A DNA stretch of 57,315 nucleotides from an uncultured Blautia sp. (GTDB lineage: Bacteria; Bacillota; Clostridia; Lachnospirales; Lachnospiraceae). Positions 1 to 7,891 of this stretch are shown piece by piece (position 1 is the first letter of the stretch; the number at the start of each line of letters is the position of its first letter). The stretch spans positions 1 through 57,315 of the forward strand of contig NZ_CAKRNY010000020.1 of assembly GCF_934371575.1 (NCBI RefSeq). Direction: 5' to 3'. The position numbers were made by a program, and so were the translations under genes. The notes under the pieces were generated by a model. It was not told the origin of the DNA and ran no database searches. It was given only the letters and a program-made list of their open reading frames with translations.

Positions 1-84
1 AATTATTATATTTTACATATTTCCTGGGATGATACCGTTCAGAATAATAAAGAAACAGATATGATATATCTGATGGCGGGCTAA
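1..84 (+). CDS. C-terminal tail of an upstream gene (partial)
   Basis: Reading from base 1, frame 1 stays open for 27 codons and stops with TAA at 82-84; the peptide ends in DMIYLMAG. A perfect hairpin follows about 50 bases later, as expected after a gene end. The fragment is too short to identify a family. It could be a chance open frame, but the frame, the stop position and the terminator fit a real gene whose start lies outside the window. Confidence 0.5.
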   Translation, partial: NYYILHISWDDTVQNNKETDMIYLMAG

Positions 85-135
85 AACCAGTAGGGACGGT
101 GTTTTCCGGCTTATTTCCTGTCCCTGTTAGCATTT

Positions 136-175
136 GAAACTACCCGGTCACAGTAGTGACCGGGTAGTTTCTTTT
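136..175 (+). terminator. Strong intrinsic hairpin, probable bidirectional terminator
   Basis: GAAACTACCCGGTCAC (136-151) is followed by the loop AGTA and its exact reverse complement at 156-171, a perfect 16-bp stem, then CTTTT. It closes the gene whose tail lies at 1-84. Flanking A/T-rich arms allow function on either strand. Confidence 0.8.
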
Positions 176-200
176 CAGCAGACATTCGATATACTATTTT

Positions 201-219
201 GTGTAAACATATGTTACAC
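201..219. promoter_or_regulatory. Inverted repeat GTGTAA-N7-TTACAC, possible operator
   Basis: A 6-bp inverted repeat (GTGTAA and TTACAC, 7-bp centre) lies about 100 bases upstream of the putative promoter of the secreted-protein gene starting at 359. The shape suits a dimeric repressor or activator site. No cognate regulator is visible nearby, so this is only a candidate. Confidence 0.25.
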
Positions 220-300
220 TGTGAAGACAAGGGAGGATACGTCAAAACGTACGAGGGATAGTATTGAATGGTTCTATTTTTATAACTTTGCAGCCACTTC

Positions 301-329
301 TTGCAAAAACCATCAAAAAGTGCTATCAT
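301..329 (+). promoter_or_regulatory. Probable sigma-A promoter of the gene at 359
   Basis: TTGCAA (301-306), a 17-bp spacer and TATCAT (324-329) match the -35/-10 pattern. The predicted start of transcription, near 336, leaves a short leader containing GGAG at 351-354. Confidence 0.45.
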
Positions 330-358
330 CATCGTAATTATCAAGTTTTAGGAGTTGA

Positions 359-1621
359 ATGACAGTGAAAAGAAAGACAATTCTTCAATTTGGAGTGGCT
401 TTATTGTCCATTGGTATTGCTGCCATACCTGGGGGAAACAGGATTTCGGATAAGGTGGTTTTTGCTGAGGAGTTATCAGCTTTTGAAAGTGATGACGGTT
501 TCACATCTGTAGCACCAGAAGATGCGGAAGGTCAGAGCAGTACAGAGGATTTCACTACTTCGGAATCAGAGAATAATGCTGAAAATACTGGAGAGGTTCA
601 GACTGAAAAAGAAGAAAAACAGACCATTATTCTTCCTCAGGCGAGCATAAGCATGTTATCATCGGATTTTTTGCCTGTTGAGGAAACAGAGAATATTCAT
701 TCTCTGAACCTGTATGACGGCTTGTACTTACTTCATATAGTTAACGACTCCCTCAGTTCCTATACTTTTAATTTTAATCAGTCCCTTAAAGAGCAAGATG
801 TAGCATTGTATCACTTTAATGCTCAAAATAATACAGTGGATTCTGAACCTGTTCAGGATATGCTGCAGCTGACAGAAAACGGTAGTACCCTTTATATGGA
901 GCTGAATCCATCTTCCGATTATATTCTTGTAATCAGTAATGGAACAGATTATCCAGAACTCTCATATACATTGAAATGTACGAAGGATAACCTGCCGAAG
1001 AAAGAGGAATCTGCACCGACAGGAGAGAAGGAGTCAACATCTGAAGATCACACGGTATCGGATCAGGAACCTGCAAATGACAGTGAGACCGTAAGCGAAG
1101 CGCCAACCCTTTCATCTGTTGTCTTAAATATTGACCCGGATGCGGAAACAATTCCAGTTGAATTTTTAGACTATGTGAATGATCTTGATATATATTCGGT
1201 AATGCTTGTATACGCGGATGGTACAGAGAAAAAATTGGATCAAACAGATACCTGTTATGATTTTTCTGCCAGCTTTGAAGATACCAGTGATACGGAAGGA
1301 ATTGTACACCGGACTTATCATATTACAGTAAATGATAATTCTACGGGAATGGTATATAATGCCGATGGAAGCATTGATTTTGGAAAAAATGACCCTATTG
1401 AGATAAAAACAGAAGAAATGACTTCTGTAATACTTGAAAACCAGAAGAAGTGGGTCATGGTCCGGTCTGTTCCTGGCATCACAGGTCGTTACGCTATGAA
1501 CTGTGATAAAGCGATTGCTGCAATCTATTATGCTGCTGATGGCGAAGAAGCTGTTTGCGCAGAAAATAATTTTGAATTGCAGCAGGGAATTACATATAAC
1601 TTTTTAATTAAACTGAATTAA
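359..1621 (+). CDS. Secreted acidic protein of unknown function
   Basis: This 420-residue protein has an N-terminal export signal (basic MTVKRK, hydrophobic stretch to about residue 25, likely cleavage near VFAEE). A Glu/Ser/Thr-rich linker (about 40-95) follows, then a beta-rich segment (about 100-215), a second Lys/Glu/Ser-rich linker (215-255) and a C-terminal domain. No LPXTG motif, lipobox or C-terminal membrane anchor is visible, so it is probably released or held non-covalently. GGAG at 351-354 supports the ATG at 359. It has its own promoter and terminator but sits directly upstream of the TasA-like locus, so it may be an accessory surface protein of that system; this is inference. 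I do not recognise the family. Confidence 0.8.
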   Translation: MTVKRKTILQFGVALLSIGIAAIPGGNRISDKVVFAEELSAFESDDGFTSVAPEDAEGQSSTEDFTTSESENNAENTGEVQTEKEEKQTIILPQASISMLSSDFLPVEETENIHSLNLYDGLYLLHIVNDSLSSYTFNFNQSLKEQDVALYHFNAQNNTVDSEPVQDMLQLTENGSTLYMELNPSSDYILVISNGTDYPELSYTLKCTKDNLPKKEESAPTGEKESTSEDHTVSDQEPANDSETVSEAPTLSSVVLNIDPDAETIPVEFLDYVNDLDIYSVMLVYADGTEKKLDQTDTCYDFSASFEDTSDTEGIVHRTYHITVNDNSTGMVYNADGSIDFGKNDPIEIKTEEMTSVILENQKKWVMVRSVPGITGRYAMNCDKAIAAIYYAADGEEAVCAENNFELQQGITYNFLIKLN

Positions 1622-1631
1622 CTTAACTTAG

Positions 1632-1658
1632 AAACCGCTGTCTTGTACAGCGGTTTTT
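1632..1658 (+). terminator. Intrinsic terminator after the secreted protein
   Basis: AAACCGCTGT (1632-1641) pairs with ACAGCGGTTT (1647-1656) across the loop CTTGT, followed by a T run. It separates the gene ending at 1621 from the TasA-like operon. Confidence 0.85.
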
Positions 1659-1695
1659 AACTGATATAAGCATATTCTTTTTCTTATCTGTTTTC

Positions 1696-1724
1696 TTGAA
1701 AATCTCCTCTGGAACTGTTATAAT
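1696..1724 (+). promoter_or_regulatory. Strong promoter of the TasA-like operon
   Basis: TTGAAA (1696-1701), 17 bp, then TATAAT (1719-1724) preceded by an extended -10 TG at 1716-1717. This near-consensus sigma-A promoter would start transcription near 1731, about 25 bases before the first gene. Confidence 0.7.
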
Positions 1725-1755
1725 AAAACCTACGAATTTACGGAAAAGGTAAAAT

Positions 1756-2709
1756 ATGTCAAATAAAGTAGAAATCACTAGACCAAAAGATACAAATTTA
1801 TCTTCAGCCGAGATTACGCCGACCATGGACAGCAGGGTATCCCGCGAGAAGTCTCGTCAGCTTAAGCGGCGGTTCGCGACTGCTATTATCGCGTTATTTT
1901 TGACTTTTCTTGCAGTAGCGTCCGCTACCTATGCCTGGTATGTCTATAATACCAGCCGTCATACTACCAATGTACGTATGGCTGCCGGTGCAGGTGTGAA
2001 TCTTCAGATCAGCAATGCTTATAATGGGACTTACGGTTCCGCAGCAGTTCTGGACAGCTTTGCAGGACAGCTGGTACCTGTGTCTACGAACCGGATCACT
2101 GGCGGCTTTCAGAAGGTGCTTGGCTTCACGGAAGGCAATAGCCAGTCTGGTCTTGTTGCCAGTATTTTCGGATCGGGAGAGCAGACAGATTATTATCATA
2201 CCAGTTTATTCCTTCGGACAAATGGTTCTTCTACCGATATTTATGTTTCTAATATCGGCTATGAAGACAGTGATGAAGCGAATCCGATTTCTTCTGCAAT
2301 CCGTGTCGGCCTGGTGGTTCATCAGCCAGGACAGAATCAGTCCGTAGCTGGGGAATATATTTTTGAGATCAGTGATAAGAAAAATCCGGAAGCGGATTAC
2401 AATACTGCAACAGGCGAGGAAGGATATGTTCTTAACAGTTCCGGCACGGATGGAAGTACAATATCCTTTTCCCCATATACATCGGATTCCTACTGTGAAT
2501 ATGATCAGAGTACAGGAGCCGTTACGCTGAAAAATAATTCTCTGAAGCTGTGTAACATTTCCGGAGCCGAAGATGGAACCGCCGGAACTCCGGTGGAGAT
2601 TGAAATCTATATCTGGCTGGAAGGCTGTGATGAGGATTGCACACTTAATCTTTGCAGCCAGACATTACGAAATCTTGCAGTTTCTTTTGCAGGAGTAACA
2701 GAGCAATAG
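1756..2709 (+). CDS. TasA/camelysin-like SipW-dependent secreted protein, paralogue 1
   Basis: A 317-residue protein with a 39-residue charged cytosolic leader (SREKSRQLKRR), a hydrophobic segment (about 40-57) and the junction SATYAWYVYN, which resembles the TasA/CalY cleavage region recognised by SipW-type signal peptidases. The mature part is Gly/Ser/Asn-rich and beta-like. Near the C-terminus lies IWLEGCDEDC (Cys291 and Cys295), a signature shared with the next two proteins; the fourth keeps only its second Cys. It is first of four tandem paralogues followed by a SipW-type peptidase, so it is probably an extracellular fibre or matrix subunit. The long pre-signal leader is unusual. Identity as TasA itself is not claimed; the relation rests on signal architecture and context. 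Confidence 0.75.
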   Translation: MSNKVEITRPKDTNLSSAEITPTMDSRVSREKSRQLKRRFATAIIALFLTFLAVASATYAWYVYNTSRHTTNVRMAAGAGVNLQISNAYNGTYGSAAVLDSFAGQLVPVSTNRITGGFQKVLGFTEGNSQSGLVASIFGSGEQTDYYHTSLFLRTNGSSTDIYVSNIGYEDSDEANPISSAIRVGLVVHQPGQNQSVAGEYIFEISDKKNPEADYNTATGEEGYVLNSSGTDGSTISFSPYTSDSYCEYDQSTGAVTLKNNSLKLCNISGAEDGTAGTPVEIEIYIWLEGCDEDCTLNLCSQTLRNLAVSFAGVTEQ

Positions 2710-2738
2710 TACAAAAGAAAAACAGGAAGGTGATCCCC

Positions 2739-3590
2739 GTGAGCGATGATATTAAAAATTTAAAAAAATCCTTTCATTTATCTGTTTTGTGGATTCTTTT
2801 GCTTATTGCAGTATTTACAGGTTCCACTTATGCATGGTTTTCTCTTACAGGGCTTTCTTCCACAAATGTAACACCTATGGCTGGAACCATTGGTACAGGA
2901 GACACAGTTCTCCTTATTTCTGCCAGTCACAGCGGCCCCTTTGAAAAAAGCTGTGATCTGATCCTTTCTGGAAATCCGTCTTCTCTGAAGCCTGTTTCCA
3001 CAGCAGATCTGGAGCACTTTTATAAAGGAACTGCCCAGAATAAAGAGGGAATTACCCTTCTTTATACAAGTGCAGACTCCAGGGTAAATCAGGATGCATT
3101 TCATGGCACCGTGTATCTGCAGTGCCAGAATGCATCTTGTAATGTATATTTTGATAAAGAAAAGCTGAATCTTGGAAGTGATGGACAGGCGTTGGCAGCT
3201 ATGCGGCTTGGACTGAAAATCACTACCGTAAAAGGGACTCAGAAACTGATTTTTAAACTGGATGCTCTTGGCTCCACCGGCAGTGCGCAGACCAAAAGAA
3301 CCATAGCACGAAGTCAGGCAGTTGTTTCTTCTGTGTCTTCCGCAGGGGAGCCATCTTATACAGACGACCCGTCTGTAAATATTTCAGATTATATGGCTCA
3401 GGCGGGAGCAAATGAAAATGAATATAATGCGGGAAACCAGTCACTGATGACCCTGGAGAAGGATGAAGTGGCCACCGTGGAATATTGGCTGTATCTGGAG
3501 GGCTGCGACGAGCAGTGCTACGATCCGGTACAGAATAAATCATCAGAGATCCAGCTTGCCTTTGCCGGCGTGGATGCAGAACAGAAGTAA
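2739..3590 (+). CDS. TasA/camelysin-like SipW-dependent secreted protein, paralogue 2
   Basis: The frame is open from 2652, but GTG at 2739 has an excellent ribosome site (AGGAAGGTGAT, 2724-2734), giving 283 residues starting MSDDIKNLKK. A hydrophobic segment (about 14-32) ends in STYAWFSLTG, the SipW-type junction, followed by a Ser/Gly-rich beta-like domain. YLEGCDEQC near the C-terminus supplies Cys256 and Cys260, and LAFAG follows. It lies 29 bases after paralogue 1 in the same operon. By analogy with TasA families it would be processed by the peptidase at 5347 and assembled on the surface. Function is inferred. Confidence 0.75.
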   Translation: MSDDIKNLKKSFHLSVLWILLLIAVFTGSTYAWFSLTGLSSTNVTPMAGTIGTGDTVLLISASHSGPFEKSCDLILSGNPSSLKPVSTADLEHFYKGTAQNKEGITLLYTSADSRVNQDAFHGTVYLQCQNASCNVYFDKEKLNLGSDGQALAAMRLGLKITTVKGTQKLIFKLDALGSTGSAQTKRTIARSQAVVSSVSSAGEPSYTDDPSVNISDYMAQAGANENEYNAGNQSLMTLEKDEVATVEYWLYLEGCDEQCYDPVQNKSSEIQLAFAGVDAEQK

Positions 3591-3632
3591 AAAGACTGTT
3601 CTCACAATCTGGTGTGGAGAAGGAGAGAATGG

Positions 3633-4496
3633 ATGAAAAATACTTTCAGGACATGGTTTCTGGGAATTACAACAATTTTTGCAATTCTGGCGCTTAGTGC
3701 AGCTACATTTGCATGGTTCACTTCCAACCGTGCAGTATCTACAAGCACAGCTACGGCCAGAACAGGGGAGGAGACGCTTGAGCTTCAGCTAAGTGCTTCG
3801 GGAGGCAGCAATTTCCAAAGTACGGAAACCGTTGCGATCACCCAGGTCAATCAGGCATCCGCTACGTCTCTGATGCCAGTCTCTACTGTGAATCTGGAGG
3901 ATTTTGTATATTCTGCTGGAACCGTGGATGGAATGGCTTCCACTTTTTTACCGGTAGAAAATGAACAATATTATTATCATGGCAGGATTTATTTACGTGC
4001 TCTTGGAAGCGGCTGGTCAGATAATACGACGGTAAATCTTTATTTAGACCAGAGCGAGGGACTTCTGGGACAGGCTTCTAACGGTGATCTGCTTACAGCT
4101 GCCAGACTTGGACTGGTGTTTGACAATAATACTTCGTCTGGGGTGATACTCAGGCTTACAGAGAATCAGAGTGCCCAGAGCCAGCAGGTTTACAACACCG
4201 TTATAAATGGACAGACTCTTGGCAGCAATCAGGCTTTGAAGTATCAGAATGGGACGGTAAGTGCAGCTTCTGATCCAAGTGTGGCAGTGGCAGATTACAC
4301 AGTTTCTTTTACAAATGACGGTATTACACTTCCAGGTAAGGCACTTTTGAACATGAAACTGAATCAGATTTATACATTAGATATTTATTTCTATCTGGAG
4401 GGATGTGATCCGGACTGTTCAGAGGGAATCAGCCACAATATGGCAGATATCCATCTTGCCTTTTTCGGGGCATTGAACCAGGGGGAGGCTGGCTGA
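3633..4496 (+). CDS. TasA/camelysin-like SipW-dependent secreted protein, paralogue 3
   Basis: The start at ATG 3633 (MKNTFRTWF) follows AAGGAGAG at 3620-3627; an upstream in-frame GTG at 3612 lacks such a site. The 287-residue product has a hydrophobic segment (about 9-24) ending SAATFAWFTSNR, the SipW-type cleavage region, a Ser/Thr/Asn-rich extracellular part and YLEGCDPDC near the C-terminus (Cys258, Cys262), then LAFFG. The leader before the membrane segment is short, unlike paralogue 1. The stop codon overlaps the next start by one base, so the two are probably translationally coupled. Confidence 0.75.
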   Translation: MKNTFRTWFLGITTIFAILALSAATFAWFTSNRAVSTSTATARTGEETLELQLSASGGSNFQSTETVAITQVNQASATSLMPVSTVNLEDFVYSAGTVDGMASTFLPVENEQYYYHGRIYLRALGSGWSDNTTVNLYLDQSEGLLGQASNGDLLTAARLGLVFDNNTSSGVILRLTENQSAQSQQVYNTVINGQTLGSNQALKYQNGTVSAASDPSVAVADYTVSFTNDGITLPGKALLNMKLNQIYTLDIYFYLEGCDPDCSEGISHNMADIHLAFFGALNQGEAG

Positions 4497-5278
4497 TGAA
4501 GAAAAAGAAAAAAATACGAAATCAGCTGTATACATCTGTTTTGCTGGTGCTTATGGCGTTGGTTGCAGTGACGGCAGCAACAGTGGCATGGTTTTCCATT
4601 GCGGATAATACGAAGGTCAGGTCTATGAGCCTTGATATTATGACAGACGTGGATCTGCGTATGGATCTGGATGCTCATTCTTCCATTGAGCAGTATGTGA
4701 AAACGTTGTCATTTGAATCTATTGCAGCAAGGATTCAGCAGGAAAAAGGATTTTCTGTGCAGGAAACCCCTTTGAAACCGGTAACGACTACAGACTGCAA
4801 TATATTTTCTTTTGAAAATGGAAGTACGGTTGAATCCACAAGTGGTTCTTATCTGGAATTTACTCTTCATTTTATGGCAGAAAAAGATATGGTAGTCCAT
4901 TTAACCAGTGCAAACAGCAGTGATACAGTAGAAGACGGAACACTGGTTTCATCAGGAAATAGTCAGCTGCCACAGGCTATGCGGATTTCATTTTCCACAG
5001 ATAACCAGAACTGGGTATATGATCCTGGAATGGGAGATTCTCTCCAAAATAGCGGAAACCTTCGCAGCTTTGGTCTGAATTCTCCATCTCAGATGCGGAT
5101 TTCTGATAATAATGCACTGTTTTCCCTGAAACAGGGACAGGATAAGGCTGTCGTGGTACATATATGGATGGAAGGTACCGATGAAGCATGTACGGATGAG
5201 CTGCAGTCAGCAGATTATTCTATAAGGCTGCGGTTCACCGGCACAGATGAAGAAGGAAATACGTTCTCCGGACAATAG
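4496..5278 (+). CDS. TasA/camelysin-like SipW-dependent secreted protein, paralogue 4
   Basis: A 260-residue protein with a very basic start (MKKKKKIRNQ), a hydrophobic segment (about 12-31) and the junction TVAWFSIAD. GGGGGAGG at 4481-4488 serves as ribosome site inside the previous gene. Its C-terminal signature reads MEGTDEAC, so the first of the two conserved cysteines is Thr while the second is kept. The remaining beta-rich body aligns loosely with paralogues 1-3 in length and in the closing LRFTG. It may be a distinct subunit type, such as a cap, adaptor or terminator, rather than a major fibre subunit; that is inference from the motif change. Confidence 0.72.
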   Translation: MKKKKKIRNQLYTSVLLVLMALVAVTAATVAWFSIADNTKVRSMSLDIMTDVDLRMDLDAHSSIEQYVKTLSFESIAARIQQEKGFSVQETPLKPVTTTDCNIFSFENGSTVESTSGSYLEFTLHFMAEKDMVVHLTSANSSDTVEDGTLVSSGNSQLPQAMRISFSTDNQNWVYDPGMGDSLQNSGNLRSFGLNSPSQMRISDNNALFSLKQGQDKAVVVHIWMEGTDEACTDELQSADYSIRLRFTGTDEEGNTFSGQ

Positions 5279-5284
5279 TTGCTA

Positions 5285-5313
5285 TTGACCAGAGAGTGAC
5301 TTCGTAATAAAAT
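5285..5313 (+). promoter_or_regulatory. Possible internal promoter before the signal peptidase
   Basis: TTGACC (5285-5290), 17 bp, TAAAAT (5308-5313) lie in the 68-base gap between paralogue 4 and the peptidase gene. This could set peptidase/ATPase expression apart from that of the secreted subunits. Confidence 0.45.
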
Positions 5314-5346
5314 AAAAATATATTTTTCTTTAAGAGGAGAAGACAA

Positions 5347-6114
5347 ATGAAAGTATTAAAACGTATTGGTACTATTGTGATCAGTGTACTATTGTGGGCG
5401 GTTATTCTTGTAGCTGCACTGTATGCATTTACCACCATGGCTTCAAGAGATAATCAGAATGTAGCGAATCTTTTTGGATATACACCGCTTACTGTTCAGT
5501 CTGATTCTATGGCACCAACTTTTCGTTCCGGGGATCTGATCTTTATCCGTACATGTGATCCTTCCACTTTGAAGGAAGGAGATATTATTTGTTTCCATAC
5601 CATTATTGATAATGAATATGCACTGAATACTCACCGTATTCAGAGTATTGAGACTGTAGGTGATGCAAGAAGCTATACCACCATCGGTGATAATAATAAC
5701 GGGGTTGCAGACCAGCATGTGATTTCAGATGGGGATATTGTAGGAAAATACATTGGTCATGTTACAGGTCTGGGTAAGGTGATGGATTTTCTTTCAAGCA
5801 GTATGGGATTTCTGATCGTGATCGTACTTCCAATGCTTTTATTCTTTGTATATCAGATTTATCATCTGATCATGATCAGTATCAGCCTGAAGCGTGCAAT
5901 GGCTGTTGAAGCTGCCAAAGAAGAGGAAGCTGCCAAAATAGCATTAAGGGAAGCAGACCAGAAAGAACAGGCACAGGCCGAGAAAGCGAAGAGTGAAGCT
6001 GAGGCAGCACTTGAAGAGGCCAGACGTATGCGAGAGGAAGCGGAGGCACTTCGTGAAAAAGCCCGGGAGGAGCTTGAGAAGGCGAAGAAGAATGACCCGA
6101 ATGGGGAGGTATAA
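5347..6114 (+). CDS. SipW-type (ER-type, Ser-His) signal peptidase I with coiled-coil tail
   Basis: Of 255 residues, an N-terminal membrane segment (about 7-30) precedes the catalytic block SDSMAPTFRSGD (Ser54). The position usually held by the general-base Lys carries THR with His96, diagnostic of the ER/SipW class, and GDNNNGVAD (about 114-122) completes the conserved boxes. A second membrane segment (about 153-178) is followed by an unusually long Ala/Glu/Lys/Arg-rich cytosolic tail (185-255) predicted as coiled coil. AAGAGGAGAAG ahead of the ATG supports the start. It probably cleaves the four TasA-like proteins encoded just upstream. The tail is not part of the normal peptidase and may dock onto the coiled-coil DUF2357 protein downstream. 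Confidence 0.88.
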   Translation: MKVLKRIGTIVISVLLWAVILVAALYAFTTMASRDNQNVANLFGYTPLTVQSDSMAPTFRSGDLIFIRTCDPSTLKEGDIICFHTIIDNEYALNTHRIQSIETVGDARSYTTIGDNNNGVADQHVISDGDIVGKYIGHVTGLGKVMDFLSSSMGFLIVIVLPMLLFFVYQIYHLIMISISLKRAMAVEAAKEEEAAKIALREADQKEQAQAEKAKSEAEAALEEARRMREEAEALREKAREELEKAKKNDPNGEV

Positions 6115-6119
6115 GTACC

Positions 6120-7823
6120 GTGAGTGAATTTCTGAAGTTTGCCTATGAGCTTTTGTCCCAGGTTGTTTATAATATTGTGACCTGGTTAGCTGCTTCTTTG
6201 AAACTGTTTATTACAGGCTGGGCGGAGTATTTTTTGATTTTTCGTACATATTTTCCTACATTGGGGATATTTGCCAGGATATTATCTGTTTTGCTGATGA
6301 TCATTTTAATTATAATCCCGATCCTCCTGATCGTAATTTTGGTGCGTCATATGATATTGCGTCACCAGCTGAAGACAGATAAGACAGATAATGCCGCCTT
6401 GTATAAAGAGATTGGACGTCTGAATAAGCAGGTACTTTCTCTGATGGAAGAGAAGAACAGCATTCTTGCCCTTAAGGTAAATGCAATGGGCGGTACGAAG
6501 CGCATTCCATATGTTGGCGCGTCTGCACTTACGGATGATGTGATTCCTACTGTTGGCGAAGTCACAAGCGGCAAAGGAATGGCAGAGACTGCCGCTGCTG
6601 CAGCGGGTAATGCTGCATCCGGAGCTTTTGTTGCTGCTGTTGAGAACGGAGCTGGTGTTGCGGCAGGAGTACCTTCTGCAGCAGCTGTTGCAGGTGCACC
6701 AGTGGTGAATGCGGTAATTTCTGAAGCGAAAACGGCAAACCCGGTTCACCGTTTTCCCAAGCTTACACTTGTGGATGAGAAATATGCGGATTATCAGCTC
6801 CCGGATTTTGATAATGAGATCACGCTGGAGCAGTTTACAGAGAATTACCGGCTTTTCGCAGCAAGTCAGCTCCACCTGTATTATACACCGGAAATTGTCC
6901 GCAGGTTTGTTGCCGGCATGGCAGCCAGTAAATTGCTGATCCTGGAAGGTATTTCCGGTACAGGTAAGACCAGTCTTCCCTATTCATTCAGCCGTTATCT
7001 TTACAATCCTGCCACTATCGTTTCTGTTCAGCCTTCTTATCGTGACAGAAGTGAGCTGCTTGGATATTTTAATGAATTCTCTAAGCGTTTTAATGAGACC
7101 GAGTTCCTGAGAGCTTTGTATGAAGCCAATTACTGTGAACAACCTACCCTGATCGTACTGGATGAGATGAACCTTGCCCGTATTGAATATTATTTTGCAG
7201 AAATGCTTTCTGTACTTGAGATGCCGAGTAAGGACGAGTGGGTACTGGACCTGGTACCTACTGCATGGGATGGAGATCCGGTGAAAATGGATGGAGGAAA
7301 GATCCATGTCTCTGATGCCACCTGGTTTGTTGGTACTGCGAATAATGATGATTCTACATTTACGGTCACAGATAAAGTATATGACCGTGCTATGCCCATT
7401 GAGTTGAATGAGCGCGCGGATGAGTTTGAGTGTGAACCGCAGCCAGCTTGTTATGTTACGGCCGAGCATCTGGAATATCTTTTTCAGAAAGCAAAAGCAG
7501 AACATCCTATCAGTGAGGATCTTCTGGATAAGATGCAGAAGCTGGATAGTTATCTGGCTACTCGCTTTAAACTCTCTTTTGGTAACCGTATTATGAAGCA
7601 GATGTATGACTTCATTCCTGTTTATGTTGCCTGCGGCGGCACCGAGCTTGATGGTATGGACTATATTGTAGCCCGTAAGGTATTGAAGAAGTTCGAAAGC
7701 ATGAATGTAAGTTTTGTACGGGATGAAATTACAGGTCTGATCAACTATATTGAAAAGACATTTGGAAAAGTTGGAATGGAAGACAGTAAGTCTTACCTTA
7801 GAAGAATCCAGAATCTGTATTAA
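6120..7823 (+). CDS. Membrane-anchored McrB-like AAA+ ATPase (AAA_5 family)
   Basis: This 567-residue protein starts at GTG 6120 after GGGGAGGT. The N-terminal third carries an amphipathic region, a strong membrane segment (about 52-80), a short coiled coil (90-115) and an Ala/Gly/Val-rich linker (about 155-200). The AAA+ domain follows: Walker A GISGTGKTS (277-285), Walker B LIVLDEMN (344-351), a sensor-like GTANND stretch and a DKVYDRA segment suited to an arginine finger. The spacing resembles McrB/dynein-like AAA_5 motors rather than secretion ATPases of the GspE type. It lies between two SipW-type peptidases and next to a DUF2357 protein. It probably remodels or powers assembly or export at the membrane; the target is unknown. 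Confidence 0.82.
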   Translation: MSEFLKFAYELLSQVVYNIVTWLAASLKLFITGWAEYFLIFRTYFPTLGIFARILSVLLMIILIIIPILLIVILVRHMILRHQLKTDKTDNAALYKEIGRLNKQVLSLMEEKNSILALKVNAMGGTKRIPYVGASALTDDVIPTVGEVTSGKGMAETAAAAAGNAASGAFVAAVENGAGVAAGVPSAAAVAGAPVVNAVISEAKTANPVHRFPKLTLVDEKYADYQLPDFDNEITLEQFTENYRLFAASQLHLYYTPEIVRRFVAGMAASKLLILEGISGTGKTSLPYSFSRYLYNPATIVSVQPSYRDRSELLGYFNEFSKRFNETEFLRALYEANYCEQPTLIVLDEMNLARIEYYFAEMLSVLEMPSKDEWVLDLVPTAWDGDPVKMDGGKIHVSDATWFVGTANNDDSTFTVTDKVYDRAMPIELNERADEFECEPQPACYVTAEHLEYLFQKAKAEHPISEDLLDKMQKLDSYLATRFKLSFGNRIMKQMYDFIPVYVACGGTELDGMDYIVARKVLKKFESMNVSFVRDEITGLINYIEKTFGKVGMEDSKSYLRRIQNLY

Positions 7824-7830
7824 AAATGCA

Positions 7831-7862
7831 AGGGTCAGAAGGTGTGAATGTCTTTTGGCCCT
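7831..7862 (+). promoter_or_regulatory. Intercistronic hairpin between the ATPase and DUF2357 genes
   Basis: AGGGTCAGAAG (7831-7841) can pair along all 11 positions, with wobbles, with CTTTTGGCCCT (7852-7862). No T run follows, so it is more likely an mRNA stability or processing element than a terminator. Confidence 0.35.
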
Positions 7863-7891
7863 GATACTATTTTAAAGTAAGGAGAACGAAC

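Noticed and set aside
111..344. Two small overlapping frames across the terminator at 136-171
   Set aside because: They owe their length to the palindrome, which reads similarly on both strands; not protein-like.
2652..2738. Upstream start of the second TasA-like gene inside the first
   Set aside because: No ribosome site; GTG 2739 has AGGAAGGTGAT and gives a normal signal sequence.
6306..6875. Long minus-strand frame opposite the ATPase gene
   Set aside because: Cys/Arg/Ser-rich shadow of the Ala/Gly-rich linker; no ribosome site or family resemblance.
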